From NCBI GenBank assembly GCA_045565015.1, contig JBJLGD010000005.1:1-18369 (forward strand): a DNA stretch of 18,369 nt. The letters are read 5' to 3'. The position numbers and the translations under genes are program-made. Under the pieces are notes generated by a model that saw only the letters and a list, made by a program, of their open reading frames with translations, was not told where the DNA came from and searched no databases. Positions 1-7,821 of this stretch are shown here, one piece after another; within the stretch, counting starts at the first letter, position 1, and every line of letters begins with the position of its first letter. Origin of the DNA: GCA-2697345 sp045565015 (GTDB lineage Bacteria; Pseudomonadota; Alphaproteobacteria; Rhodobacterales; Rhodobacteraceae).

Positions 1-738
1 AACGGGCTTTATGCCTTTGTTTGGGGGAAAGTCTGTGACTGGTATGTCGAGTTTTCAAAACCACTGTTAAATAGTGAGAATTCAGATTTAGCTGCTGAAA
101 CCCGCGATACTATGGCATGGGTTTTGGATCAATGCCTCATTCTTCTTCATCCGATAATGCCGTTTATTACGGAAGAGCTATGGTCTTCAATTTGTCGTCG
201 TCAGACACTTCTAATACATACAGCTTGGCCAAGTTATGGGACTGATTTAATTAATAACACCGCAGATAAGGAAATAAATTGGACTATAAATTTTATTGAA
301 ACAATTAGGTCTATTAGAGGTGAAATGAATGTACCAGCTGGTCTTAAAATACCACTGGTAATGCTTAATATGGATAAGACAAAAGAAAGCTCGTTCAATT
401 CTAACCTTGATCTTATCAAGAAGCTTGCCAGATTAGATACTATTATTAAAAGTGATATAGCTCCAACAGGATGTGTAAGTATTTCAATAGTAGGTGGTGA
501 ATTTGCACTCCCGTTATCAGATATTATTAACATAGATAATGAAAAACTGCGGTTAGAAAAAAATCTACATAAAATAAATGGAGACGTAAAATCCTTAAAA
601 GGTCGAATAGAAAATAAAAAGTTTTTACAGAGTGCTCCCGAGAATGTTATTTTGCAGACTAAAATAGACTATAAAGAAAAAATTGAAGAAATCGAAAAAA
701 TAAATAAATCTTTAAAAAGGTTAAGTAATATAAAATGA
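1..738 (+). CDS. valS: Valine--tRNA ligase, C-terminal part (5' end outside window)
   Basis: The frame is open from the first base and ends in TGA, giving about 245 residues of the C-terminus of a class I aminoacyl-tRNA synthetase that charges tRNA-Val in the cytoplasm. The visible part covers the anticodon-binding helical domain: the region around HPIMPFITEELW is the typical ValRS/IleRS/LeuRS anticodon-domain signature. It is followed by a linker and a lysine/glutamate-rich C-terminal coiled coil (roughly the last 65 residues, including the SAPENV stretch) characteristic of ValRS. The catalytic Rossmann core with HIGH and KMSKS motifs lies upstream of the window. The next gene starts 21 bp downstream on the same strand, so the two are probably cotranscribed. 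Identification is firm; only the missing 5' part limits it. Confidence 0.95.
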   Translation, partial: NGLYAFVWGKVCDWYVEFSKPLLNSENSDLAAETRDTMAWVLDQCLILLHPIMPFITEELWSSICRRQTLLIHTAWPSYGTDLINNTADKEINWTINFIETIRSIRGEMNVPAGLKIPLVMLNMDKTKESSFNSNLDLIKKLARLDTIIKSDIAPTGCVSISIVGGEFALPLSDIINIDNEKLRLEKNLHKINGDVKSLKGRIENKKFLQSAPENVILQTKIDYKEKIEEIEKINKSLKRLSNIK

Positions 739-759
739 GTGTAAAGTTGGAAGGCCAAT

Positions 760-1863
760 ATGTTTAAATTTTCATCTTTAGTTGATAGCCTTCCGAGTTC
801 AGTACCTTTTGTTGGCCCGGAAACCCAAGAGCGCCAACTCTCAGCTATCTTTAAAGCACGGATTGGAGCTAATGAAAATGTATTTGGGCCATCACCTCTA
901 GCAATAGAAGCGATGGAAAAAGCGTCAAAGAATCTTTGGATGTATGGTGATCCCGAAAACTACGACTTAAAGCATGCCCTAGCTGAACATCACCAAATAA
1001 ATAGTGATGAAATCATTGTTGGAGAAGGAATTGACGGACTTTTAGGGTATATTTCACGGATGTTTATCGAACCTGGCGACGCAGTAGTAACTTCAGATGG
1101 TGCGTATCCTACTTTCAATTTTCATGTATCAGGCTACGGGGGTAAGCTTCATAAAGTTCCGTACAAGAATGATATGGAAGACCCAGATGCACTTATAAAG
1201 AAGGCAATAGAGGTTAAAGCAAAGCTAATATATATTGCTAATCCAGACAACCCAATGGGAACAGTTCATTCAGGATCGATAATATCAAGAATGATAAAAT
1301 TAGTGCCTGATAACTGTGTTCTAATATTAGATGAAGCGTATATCGAATTTGCAGATGAACAAGAAGCACCAAAATTAGATCCAAGTTCGTCTAAGGTAAT
1401 AAGAATGAGAACATTTTCAAAAGGTTACGGCCTAGCTGGTGCCAGGGTTGGCTATGGTATAGGCCATCCAAATCTTATCAAAGCTTTTGATAAAGTTAGA
1501 AATCATTTTGGGATGAATAGAGTTTCCCAAATTGGAGCATTAAAGGCATTACAAGATAGAGAGCATTTAGAAAGAACTCAATATTTAGTTAAATCATCAA
1601 GAGATGAAATCACTAGAATAGCTATTAATAATGGATTAAAACCCATACCATCTGCAGCTAATTTTGTTTGTGTAGATTGTAATTTAGATGGAGAATTTTC
1701 TGGCAAAATACTTAAAGAGTTGATTATAAATGGCATATTTGTTCGAATGCCATTCGTTGCTCCTCAAGATAGGGCAATAAGAATTAGCTGTGGTACAAAC
1801 AAAGATTTAAAACTGCTGGAAAAAGCTTTACCAAAAATTTTATCAGCCGTTGGCACAAATTAA
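760..1863 (+). CDS. PLP-dependent aminotransferase, HisC-like (fold type I, class I/II)
   Basis: A 367-residue cytoplasmic pyridoxal-phosphate aminotransferase of the histidinol-phosphate aminotransferase type. Visible landmarks: substrate-binding ANEN at 37-40, NPDNPMGT at 161-168, cofactor-ring aspartate in DEAYIEF at 191-197, Schiff-base lysine K221 in TFSKGYGLAGARVGYG, and the arginine of the same motif (R229) that binds the PLP phosphate. The ATG has a GGAAGG Shine-Dalgarno about 5 bases upstream (749-754) and follows valS by 21 bp. No other his genes are in the window, so a role as HisC in histidine synthesis (L-glutamate plus imidazole-acetol phosphate) is possible but not shown; aromatic amino acid or phenylalanine transamination is an alternative within this subgroup. 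The 3' end overlaps the convergent aminotransferase gene by 21 bp. Confidence 0.85.
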   Translation: MFKFSSLVDSLPSSVPFVGPETQERQLSAIFKARIGANENVFGPSPLAIEAMEKASKNLWMYGDPENYDLKHALAEHHQINSDEIIVGEGIDGLLGYISRMFIEPGDAVVTSDGAYPTFNFHVSGYGGKLHKVPYKNDMEDPDALIKKAIEVKAKLIYIANPDNPMGTVHSGSIISRMIKLVPDNCVLILDEAYIEFADEQEAPKLDPSSSKVIRMRTFSKGYGLAGARVGYGIGHPNLIKAFDKVRNHFGMNRVSQIGALKALQDREHLERTQYLVKSSRDEITRIAINNGLKPIPSAANFVCVDCNLDGEFSGKILKELIINGIFVRMPFVAPQDRAIRISCGTNKDLKLLEKALPKILSAVGTN

Positions 1864-3039
1864 ACTTGCAGCTTCTTGGGCGCCCTTACCATGAGGTATC
1901 CCAACAGCTTTAAGACCTGCATCAATAGCTCCAAGTGTGCCTAGAACCATATGGGCGTTGACGTGCCCCATGTGACCAATTCTAAAAAAACCATGCCATG
2001 CAGGATCATCCCGATCAGTCATTATACCAATACCCAGTGTTACACCAGTATTTTCAGTTAACCAATCCCGAAGTTTTGTCCCAAATGGTGGACTAACTCG
2101 TATCGACGTAACTGCGTGGCTTCTATTACTACTTTCTTTAATGTTCAACTCTAATGGCCCTTCCGAACCCCATTTGTCACATGCAGCCCATATTGCTCTG
2201 GCGAGAACTTCGTGACGTTTCCAAACCACTTCTAAACCCTCTTCATTAATAATCATGTTTAATGCTTCTCGGAGACCAAATAGATGGTGCGTTGGTGCAG
2301 TGCCACAAAAATATTCATAAAAATTGTTGGGATTACTCCTGGGCTCCCAGTCCCAATAACTAGAAACGATTTTTAATTTTTTTCGATACTCTTGGGCCTT
2401 ATCATTAAAAAATACAAAACTCATTCCTGGCGGCACCATTAAACCCTTTTGGCAACCAGCCACCATTACATCAACTCCCCACGCATCCATCTCCATTGGA
2501 TCACAACCTAGGCAAGCGATACTATCAATCATTAAAAGTGCCGGATGATTACAATTATTTAAACTATTTCGAATACTCAGAATATCAGTTTTTGCGCTAG
2601 TAGCTGTATCAACTTGTACTACAAGTAAAGCTTTGATTAGTTTGTTTTTATCATCGTTTAGTAGGTTTTCTAAAGCTTTATTATCTACAACGTTTCTATT
2701 CCCAAAATCTATTACTTCAACGTCAAGACCACGACGCCGTGCTAATTCAGCCCAGCTTAACCCGAAGCGACCTGTTGCCGCCACGAGAACACGGTCTCCC
2801 TGAGCCAGAGTATTAGCTAGAGAGGCTTCCCACGCTGCATGTCCATTACCAATATACATAGCGACATAACCATCTGTTCTGGCAACCTTCTTTAAATCAG
2901 GAACAAGTCCGTCTACAGTATCTAATAATGAACCGACGTAAATATTAGGAGCTGGTTGATGCATCGCATTTAATACTCTTTCAGGTATAACTGACGGACC
3001 CGGTATTGCGAGTATACTTCTTCCATTTGCCAATGACAT
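1843..3039 (-). CDS. Class V aminotransferase, serine/alanine-glyoxylate type
   Basis: A 398-residue PLP enzyme of the alanine-glyoxylate/serine-glyoxylate aminotransferase group (fold type I, class V). Landmarks: N-terminal PGPS (13-16), which shapes the substrate site; GNGHAAWE at 64-71; the VQVDTATS segment at 141-148; the cofactor aspartate in MIDSIACLG (D172); and the Schiff-base lysine K198 in GCQKGLMVPPG. The family transfers the amino group of serine or alanine to glyoxylate in photorespiratory, serine-cycle or general C2 metabolism; related members act on purine-derived ureidoglycine. The sequence alone does not select the donor. It is transcribed alone, divergent from ygfZ, and its last codons overlap the HisC-like gene on the other strand by 21 bp. 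The 5' flank has a 12-bp AT palindrome (3052-3063) just above the start codon. Confidence 0.85.
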   Translation of the reverse strand: MSLANGRSILAIPGPSVIPERVLNAMHQPAPNIYVGSLLDTVDGLVPDLKKVARTDGYVAMYIGNGHAAWEASLANTLAQGDRVLVAATGRFGLSWAELARRRGLDVEVIDFGNRNVVDNKALENLLNDDKNKLIKALLVVQVDTATSAKTDILSIRNSLNNCNHPALLMIDSIACLGCDPMEMDAWGVDVMVAGCQKGLMVPPGMSFVFFNDKAQEYRKKLKIVSSYWDWEPRSNPNNFYEYFCGTAPTHHLFGLREALNMIINEEGLEVVWKRHEVLARAIWAACDKWGSEGPLELNIKESSNRSHAVTSIRVSPPFGTKLRDWLTENTGVTLGIGIMTDRDDPAWHGFFRIGHMGHVNAHMVLGTLGAIDAGLKAVGIPHGKGAQEAASLICANG

Positions 3040-3271
3040 GTTTATAGTACTTTCTTATAAGAATACTGATTTTAAGCTCAGCGATAACTTGGCAGTTTTT
3101 TTTTTTTTATTCAAGCTTTAATGCTATTTATTTTCTCTAATTCATTTTACTAAGTTATTTTATTTGATAAACAATTATTTCATATCGCTTTAATAATATT
3201 TTTTACATCCTGAATATACCTATTACTAGCAATTCACTAATAAAGCCGATGAGCAAGGGAACTGGTCACAA
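3040..3271. other. Divergent intergenic region with T13 tract
   Basis: A 232-bp very AT-rich spacer between the divergent class V aminotransferase and ygfZ genes, so it should hold promoters for both. It contains a run of 13 T at 3096-3108 and a perfect 12-bp palindrome TTCTTATAAGAA at 3052-3063, with weaker flanking AGTA/TACT symmetry, just above the aminotransferase start. No convincing -35/-10 pair or stable GC-rich hairpin was found, and no tRNA or small gene. Confidence 0.5.
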
Positions 3272-4030
3272 ATGAACTCCAAAAATAATAGAGAGGTTTT
3301 AGAAGTCTTTGGAGAAGATAGCAAAAAATTTCTACAAGGTATTATAACCAATGATATAAATCGTCTTGATCAGGGACCAATTTATACAGCAATTCTGACT
3401 CCTCAAGGAAAATATTTTATTGATTTCTTTATTATCCCTCTCCAGGGACGTATACTCATCGATACGACAGTGGATGGTAGCGAAGATCTCATAAATAAAT
3501 TATTACAGTATCGTTTAAGAGCCAAAGTGGACATAAAAAAAACAGACTTAAAGGTTTCTATGGGTGTAGATAATGCACCGGCTAATTCCTTTAAGGACCC
3601 ACGGCACCCAGCGTTAGGCTGGAGATCGTATGAACTTAAAGAAAATAATCCAGAAGTTGACTGGAAACAGCTCAGAGTATTGTATTGTATACCTGAGACT
3701 AACATCGAGTTGGTTAGAGATAAAACATATATATTAGAGGCTGGTTTTGAGAGGTTAAATGGTGTTGATTTTAAGAAAGGCTGTTACGTAGGTCAAGAAA
3801 TAACAGCCAGAATGCAACATAAAACTAAGTTAAAAAAAGGACTAAAGACCGTTATAATTGAGGGCGTGGCAAAAGTAGGTACAGAAATATTAGCTGACGG
3901 CCAAAATGCAGGCACTATCTATTCTCAATCAAAAGGCAAAGGAATAGCATTTCTCAGACTGGATAGGGCTTTACCAAAGATGAACGCAGGTAATGCGGTT
4001 ATTTTTACTGAAATAAATAAAGAAAGCTAA
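3272..4030 (+). CDS. ygfZ: YgfZ/GcvT-fold folate-binding protein
   Basis: A 252-residue tetrahydrofolate-binding protein of the YgfZ (IBA57-like) family, which supports maturation or repair of certain [4Fe-4S] enzymes, including the radical-SAM methylthiotransferase MiaB. The diagnostic signature KGCYVGQE with its conserved cysteine (C171) is at 169-176, followed by the usual lysine-rich stretch and a small C-terminal barrel. The N-terminal FLQGIITNDI motif (20-29) is typical of the GcvT fold, but length and motif exclude the aminomethyltransferase GcvT itself. A Shine-Dalgarno AAGGGA lies at 3255-3260, about 11 bases from the ATG. The gene ends in a 4-bp tail-to-tail overlap with suhB. RimO, another Fe-S radical-SAM enzyme, is encoded about 4 kb away, but no direct link is implied. 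Confidence 0.92.
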   Translation: MNSKNNREVLEVFGEDSKKFLQGIITNDINRLDQGPIYTAILTPQGKYFIDFFIIPLQGRILIDTTVDGSEDLINKLLQYRLRAKVDIKKTDLKVSMGVDNAPANSFKDPRHPALGWRSYELKENNPEVDWKQLRVLYCIPETNIELVRDKTYILEAGFERLNGVDFKKGCYVGQEITARMQHKTKLKKGLKTVIIEGVAKVGTEILADGQNAGTIYSQSKGKGIAFLRLDRALPKMNAGNAVIFTEINKES

Positions 4031-4818
4031 CTTTTTCCTCTTATAATTTTTGAAAATTGTTCAAAAATTTCTCCATTTCCGGCTATGATATCATCATCCT
4101 GCAAAAGCTTATTATTTTCGTCAATTGTTTCCACCAATCCGCCACTTTCTCTAACTATCAAAAGCCCTGCAGCAATATCCCACGGTTTTAACCCCCTTTC
4201 CCAGAATCCATCAAAACGTCCTGCAGCTACATAAGCTAAATCTAATGCCGCAGCTCCGAACCTTCGCACTCCAGCACATTGTGGTAACAGTCTCGACAGA
4301 TCATCCGTTGTCTTAATTAGATTCGTATCCTTAGCGAAAGGTAGTCCAGTGGAGTAAATCGTTTCTATCATCTTTTTTCTACCTGAAACACGCAGTCGAG
4401 TATCATTAAGGTAAGCTCCCTTACCTTTCTCAGAAAAGAACATTTCATCTCTACAAGGATCGTATATGATAGCAGATATAATCTCATTTTTGTGCTCTAG
4501 CGCTATTGAAATAGCCCAGTGAGGCAAACCATGTAAAAAGTTTGTAGTCCCATCCAGAGGGTCAACTATCCATCTACGAGTAGGATCTTCTCCTAAAACT
4601 TGTTCGCTCTCCTCACCTAACCAACCGTACGTCTTTCTTGCTCCTAAAAGCTCTTCTTTGATTATTTCTTCCGCAGCTAGATCAGCTCTAGTAACAAAGT
4701 CCCCTGCTCCTTTAATGGAGACTTGAAGGTGCTCTACTTCTCGAAAATCTTTTGTCAAACTGCGGCCAGCTTTTCGAGCGGCTTTCATCATTAGATTTAG
4801 GTTTGCACTACCTTGCAA
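4027..4818 (-). CDS. suhB: Inositol-1-monophosphatase family protein
   Basis: A 263-residue Mg2+-dependent phosphatase of the IMPase/SuhB family, cytoplasmic. Metal-site motifs are complete: GEES at 68-71, WIVDPLDGTTNF at 83-94 (with D86 and D89), and WDIAAG at 213-218. The family dephosphorylates inositol monophosphates and related sugar phosphates, and in Escherichia coli SuhB also joins ribosomal RNA antitermination complexes. The chosen start is a TTG: no in-frame ATG lies upstream, a GGGAG Shine-Dalgarno sits about 8 bases before it, and the N-terminal GSANLN stretch looks like that of relatives as I remember them. The next in-frame ATGs are codons 10 and 11. The gene is monocistronic here, divergent from the PaaI-type thioesterase gene and overlapping ygfZ tail to tail by 4 bp. 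Confidence 0.92.
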   Translation of the reverse strand: MQGSANLNLMMKAARKAGRSLTKDFREVEHLQVSIKGAGDFVTRADLAAEEIIKEELLGARKTYGWLGEESEQVLGEDPTRRWIVDPLDGTTNFLHGLPHWAISIALEHKNEIISAIIYDPCRDEMFFSEKGKGAYLNDTRLRVSGRKKMIETIYSTGLPFAKDTNLIKTTDDLSRLLPQCAGVRRFGAAALDLAYVAAGRFDGFWERGLKPWDIAAGLLIVRESGGLVETIDENNKLLQDDDIIAGNGEIFEQFSKIIRGKS

Positions 4819-4956
4819 TTTACCACTCCCATCATTGATTGAAGGGCGTATAACTTGAAGAGAGTTACATTAAAAGAACAATCGTTAAAAATAATATCAT
4901 AAAGCATCCACTTACAATTTCACTAACAGGGCTATAGTTGTCGTAAAGGTTGGTAT

Positions 4957-4986
4957 TTTACATTTAAAAATTTTCCTGGTTATAAA
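4957..4986 (+). promoter_or_regulatory. Candidate sigma-70 promoter for the hotdog thioesterase gene
   Basis: TTTACA at 4957-4962 and TATAAA at 4981-4986, each one mismatch from consensus, are separated by 18 bases. Transcription would begin near 4993, about 22 nt before the ATG at 5015. Found by eye in AT-rich sequence, so chance matches are possible. Confidence 0.45.
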
Positions 4987-5014
4987 TCCGTATTACTTAA
5001 ACTTGGGGATATTA

Positions 5015-5500
5015 ATGGAAAATCAATATTTTGCAGAAAATGAAGCTGAAATTATACAATCAGATATTACTTTAAAAATGTCTGGGCTAGAGTTTATGAT
5101 GAAGATTTATCACGGCGAACTGCCTCTAGCGAATATAGCGAATGTTCTAAATTTTAAGCTTTCATCAGTTAAAGCGGGGTCTGTATGTTTTGAGGGCTCA
5201 CCCACCAAAGATCATTACAATATTTCCGGAGGCATTCATGGCAGCTGGTACGGTGGGTTACTTGATAGTGCAATGGCATGCTCTATCTTAACCACACTTT
5301 CTGAAGGATTTACGACAACAACTTTGGAGTACAAGATAAATATAATTCGTCCCTTAAAAATAGGAATGCTAATCGAAGCGAGAGGAAAAACTAAACATAA
5401 TGGAAGATCAACTGGTATTGCGACAGGGTCAATTTATGGCAAAAATGATGGAAAACTTTATGCTACGGGTTCAACAACCTGTTTGATATTAGAGTTATAA
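5015..5500 (+). CDS. PaaI-family hotdog thioesterase
   Basis: A 161-residue single-domain hotdog protein of the PaaI/YdiI type, expected to hydrolyse acyl-CoA thioesters as a small cytoplasmic tetramer. The signature HGSWYGGLLDSAMACSI lies at 75-91, with the likely catalytic aspartate D84 on the central helix. The substrate acyl group cannot be read from the sequence. The ATG at 5015 is preferred over an in-frame TTG at 5003: GGGG at 5005-5008 is placed as its Shine-Dalgarno, and the candidate promoter would leave only about 10 nt before the TTG. It is a lone gene, divergent from suhB, and ends 2 bp from the stop of argF on the other strand. It is unrelated by sequence landmarks to the hotdog domain of the carnitine fusion protein further on. 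Confidence 0.88.
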   Translation: MENQYFAENEAEIIQSDITLKMSGLEFMMKIYHGELPLANIANVLNFKLSSVKAGSVCFEGSPTKDHYNISGGIHGSWYGGLLDSAMACSILTTLSEGFTTTTLEYKINIIRPLKIGMLIEARGKTKHNGRSTGIATGSIYGKNDGKLYATGSTTCLILEL

Positions 5501-5502
5501 AC

Positions 5503-6432
5503 TTAGAATTTATTTAAGCACCATCGCATAATAGACTTTTGAACATGCAGTCTATTTTCTGCTTCATCAAATACAACAGATCTTTTACCATCTAAAACTT
5601 CAGAAGTGACCTCTTCACCTCGATGTGCGGGCAAACAGTGCATAAACAATGTATCTGGCTTTGAGTATTTTATTAATTCCTTATTAACCTGATATTGCTG
5701 TAAAGTATTATGTAACGATTTTCTCTGTAGTGCTGAATGATGCATGGACACCCAACTATCTGTGATAATCAAATCGACATCTTTTATTGCTTCCTTCACA
5801 TCCCTTTGAATTTTAAAATTTGTTCCGTGTTTTAAAACTTTCTTTACTAAAATTGGATCAGGATCAAGCTCATCTGGTCCAGAAAAAATGACAGAAAAAT
5901 TAAATTTTACGGACGCCTGTATAAGTGACGTACAAACATTATTTCCATCTCCTATCCAAAGTACTTTTTTACCTTTTATCGAACCGCGTTTTTCTTCATA
6001 AGTTAGAATATCAGCCATAATTTGACAAGGATGTGATGCATCGGTTAACCCATTAATAACTGGAATACTTGCGTGTTTTGCCATCTCATACAGGGTTTCT
6101 TCAGAAAAAGTTCTTAGCATCATAAGATCAACATAACGCGATAATACCAGCGCCGTATCCCCGATAGTTTCTCCATGTCCTAATTGCATATCATCCCCGC
6201 TAAGTAGTAGGCTTTTGCCTCCTAATTGGTGGACACCCATATCAAAAGACACCCTTGTTCTTGTAGATGGTTTTTGAAAAATTAATGCTACGGAATTTCC
6301 CTCTAAAGATGCATTTTTATCTAACTGCCCTTTTGTAAAACCCGATCTTTGAGCTTTCAGATTTAATGCGTCATTTATGATCGATCTAAGATCAGTACAG
6401 TCAATTTGATCAATATCTAGAAAATGTCTCAT
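5503..6432 (-). CDS. argF: Ornithine carbamoyltransferase
   Basis: A 309-residue enzyme that makes citrulline from ornithine and carbamoyl phosphate in arginine synthesis; usually a cytoplasmic trimer. Carbamoyl-phosphate site STRTR at 56-60, HPCQ at 134-137, ornithine-loop region DSWVSM at 225-230 and HCLP at 265-268 are all present. The loop after DSWVSM, ending in YQVN, is of the alphaproteobacterial type. Its ATG overlaps the stop of argD (ATGA), so the two are translationally coupled in the order argD-argF. Length and motifs are normal and no disruption is seen. The downstream end faces the thioesterase gene with only 2 bp between stop codons. Confidence 0.97.
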   Translation of the reverse strand: MRHFLDIDQIDCTDLRSIINDALNLKAQRSGFTKGQLDKNASLEGNSVALIFQKPSTRTRVSFDMGVHQLGGKSLLLSGDDMQLGHGETIGDTALVLSRYVDLMMLRTFSEETLYEMAKHASIPVINGLTDASHPCQIMADILTYEEKRGSIKGKKVLWIGDGNNVCTSLIQASVKFNFSVIFSGPDELDPDPILVKKVLKHGTNFKIQRDVKEAIKDVDLIITDSWVSMHHSALQRKSLHNTLQQYQVNKELIKYSKPDTLFMHCLPAHRGEEVTSEVLDGKRSVVFDEAENRLHVQKSIMRWCLNKF

Positions 6433-7613
6433 AATGTTTTCTTTATCGCTGCAGCTGCTTTTTCTAAACGTACAAGAGCTTCCTGTAACTCTGACTCTAT
6501 AATGTTTAAAGAGGGAAGAAGTCTGACCGTATTATCTGCGGCTGGCACCAATAGAAGGTTTTCTTGGTAGGCAAATTCCACAACTTCCATATTTGAGACT
6601 TTACATTTTAGCCCCAGCATTAAACCTTGACCTCTAACATGATTAAATATCTCAGGATATTGACCTATTAGGCTTTCTAATTTCTGCCTAAAACTTCCAG
6701 CTTTTTGACTAACATCAGATAAGAACTTCTTATTTGAAATAATATCCAATACTTTAGATCCTACCGCACAGGCAAGAGGGTTACCCCCATAGGTTGAGCC
6801 GTGTGTGCCAGCCGTCATACCAAAGGCCGCCTCCTCAGTTGCCAAACAAGCGCCTAACGGAAAGCCGTTTCCTATACCTTTTGCAATAGCCATAATATCT
6901 GGTTTCACACCAGCCCATTCATGCGCAAACAACTTACCTGTTCTACCAACACCGCATTGTATTTCGTCACAAATTAATAATACACCAGTTTCGTCACACA
7001 GATCTCGGATTGATTTCAAGAAATGATCTGATAAAGGAATTATTCCGCCTTCACCTTGTATTGGTTCAACTATAATAGCAGCAATATCTGGACTTTGGAA
7101 CGCCGAACTATAGGTTGATAGGTCATCTTCAATAGAGAACTGCAAAAATCCCGGCAATAATGGGCCAAATCCCTTAGTTAGCTTTTCGGACCCTACTGCA
7201 GAGATTGTACCCATTGTTCTGCCATGAAATGCATTTTCTAGTGTTATAATTGTAGATCTATCTGGTTGTCCTTTTTCAAACCAATACTTTCGAGCCATCT
7301 TAATTGCACACTCCATAGCCTCCGCGCCCGAATTAGTAAAAAAAACAGTATCAGCAAAAGTTTCCTCGACCAACCTTTCTGCCAAGTACTCTTGGTTTGG
7401 TATCTCGTATAAATTTGATACGTGCCACAATTTGGATGCCTGTTTATTTAGTACAGCAGTAAGAGCTGGATTTGAGTGCCCCAAAGAAGTCACGGCAATA
7501 CCGGAACCTAAATCTAGGTACGGATTATTATTTTCATCAAATAACCAGCACCCTTCTCCTCTAACAAACCGCAGAGGAGCTCGTGAATAACTTGGCAGTA
7601 CTGGTTTAATCAT
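6429..7613 (-). CDS. argD: Acetylornithine aminotransferase
   Basis: A 394-residue class III PLP aminotransferase that converts N-acetylglutamate semialdehyde to N-acetylornithine, and in many bacteria also serves as succinyldiaminopimelate transaminase in lysine synthesis. Phosphate-binding NSGAEA at 94-99, cofactor aspartate in CDEIQCGVGRTG (D216) and Schiff-base lysine K245 in AKGIGNGFPLGA are intact. Direct coupling to argF supports the ArgD assignment over GABA or ornithine aminotransferases. It is the first gene of the argDF pair and is divergent from gcrA; an AAGGA Shine-Dalgarno lies about 9 bases above its ATG. A GATTC (GANTC, the CcrM methylation motif of Alphaproteobacteria) is at 7637-7641 in its leader, but a single such site is not significant. 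Confidence 0.96.
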   Translation of the reverse strand: MIKPVLPSYSRAPLRFVRGEGCWLFDENNNPYLDLGSGIAVTSLGHSNPALTAVLNKQASKLWHVSNLYEIPNQEYLAERLVEETFADTVFFTNSGAEAMECAIKMARKYWFEKGQPDRSTIITLENAFHGRTMGTISAVGSEKLTKGFGPLLPGFLQFSIEDDLSTYSSAFQSPDIAAIIVEPIQGEGGIIPLSDHFLKSIRDLCDETGVLLICDEIQCGVGRTGKLFAHEWAGVKPDIMAIAKGIGNGFPLGACLATEEAAFGMTAGTHGSTYGGNPLACAVGSKVLDIISNKKFLSDVSQKAGSFRQKLESLIGQYPEIFNHVRGQGLMLGLKCKVSNMEVVEFAYQENLLLVPAADNTVRLLPSLNIIESELQEALVRLEKAAAAIKKTL

Positions 7614-7721
7614 AAAACTTGATCCTTAACACTACAGATTCCCATATATTTTATATATTCTCCTTTTAGTCAATGGAGGTTAATCAGACCGAGAAAACAA
7701 TAATGGTTCATCTTGGACAAG

Positions 7722-7750
7722 TTTAAGGCTATATTGGTTTTACATATAAT
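7722..7750 (+). promoter_or_regulatory. Candidate gcrA promoter with consensus -10
   Basis: A perfect TATAAT at 7745-7750 preceded 17 bases earlier by a weak TTTAAG (7722-7727). This would start a transcript near 7757, giving a 5' leader of about 65 nt before the gcrA ATG. Only the -10 is strong. Confidence 0.4.
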
Positions 7751-7777
7751 AAAAATACAGTTAGTAAACATCTTAAA

Positions 7778-7793
7778 CTCCAGTACCTTGGAG
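7778..7793 (+). other. Small hairpin in the gcrA leader
   Basis: CTCCA (7778-7782) and TGGAG (7789-7793) form a 5-bp inverted repeat around a 6-nt loop, about 17 bases above the Shine-Dalgarno AGGG (7811-7814). It is the only GC-containing hairpin in the leader. Not followed by a T run, so not a terminator. Function unknown. Confidence 0.3.
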
Positions 7794-7821
7794 AATTTAA
7801 ATTAACAAATAGGGTTTTATA

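Noticed and set aside
234..533. 100-codon-scale open frames on the strand opposite real genes (for example here, 9574-9801 -, 13908-14129 +)
   Set aside because: They lie fully inside well-identified genes, resemble no family I recognise and have no ribosome site; antisense shadows of coding sequence.
3086..3108. Rho-independent terminator at the T13 run
   Set aside because: No stable GC-rich stem precedes the T run, and the run lies between divergent genes where a terminator is not expected.
3249..3275. Eight-codon reading frame (MSKGTGHK) whose stop overlaps the ygfZ start
   Set aside because: Short out-of-frame ATG within the leader; no own Shine-Dalgarno and no feature of a regulatory leader peptide.
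5003..5014. TTG start adding four residues to the hotdog thioesterase
   Set aside because: The ATG at 5015 has GGGG at a good distance, and the candidate promoter places transcription start only about 10 nt before the TTG.
7637..7641. GATTC (GANTC) near argD/gcrA as a GcrA/CcrM control site
   Set aside because: Single GANTC sites are common by chance; this one is in the argD leader and far from the gcrA -10.
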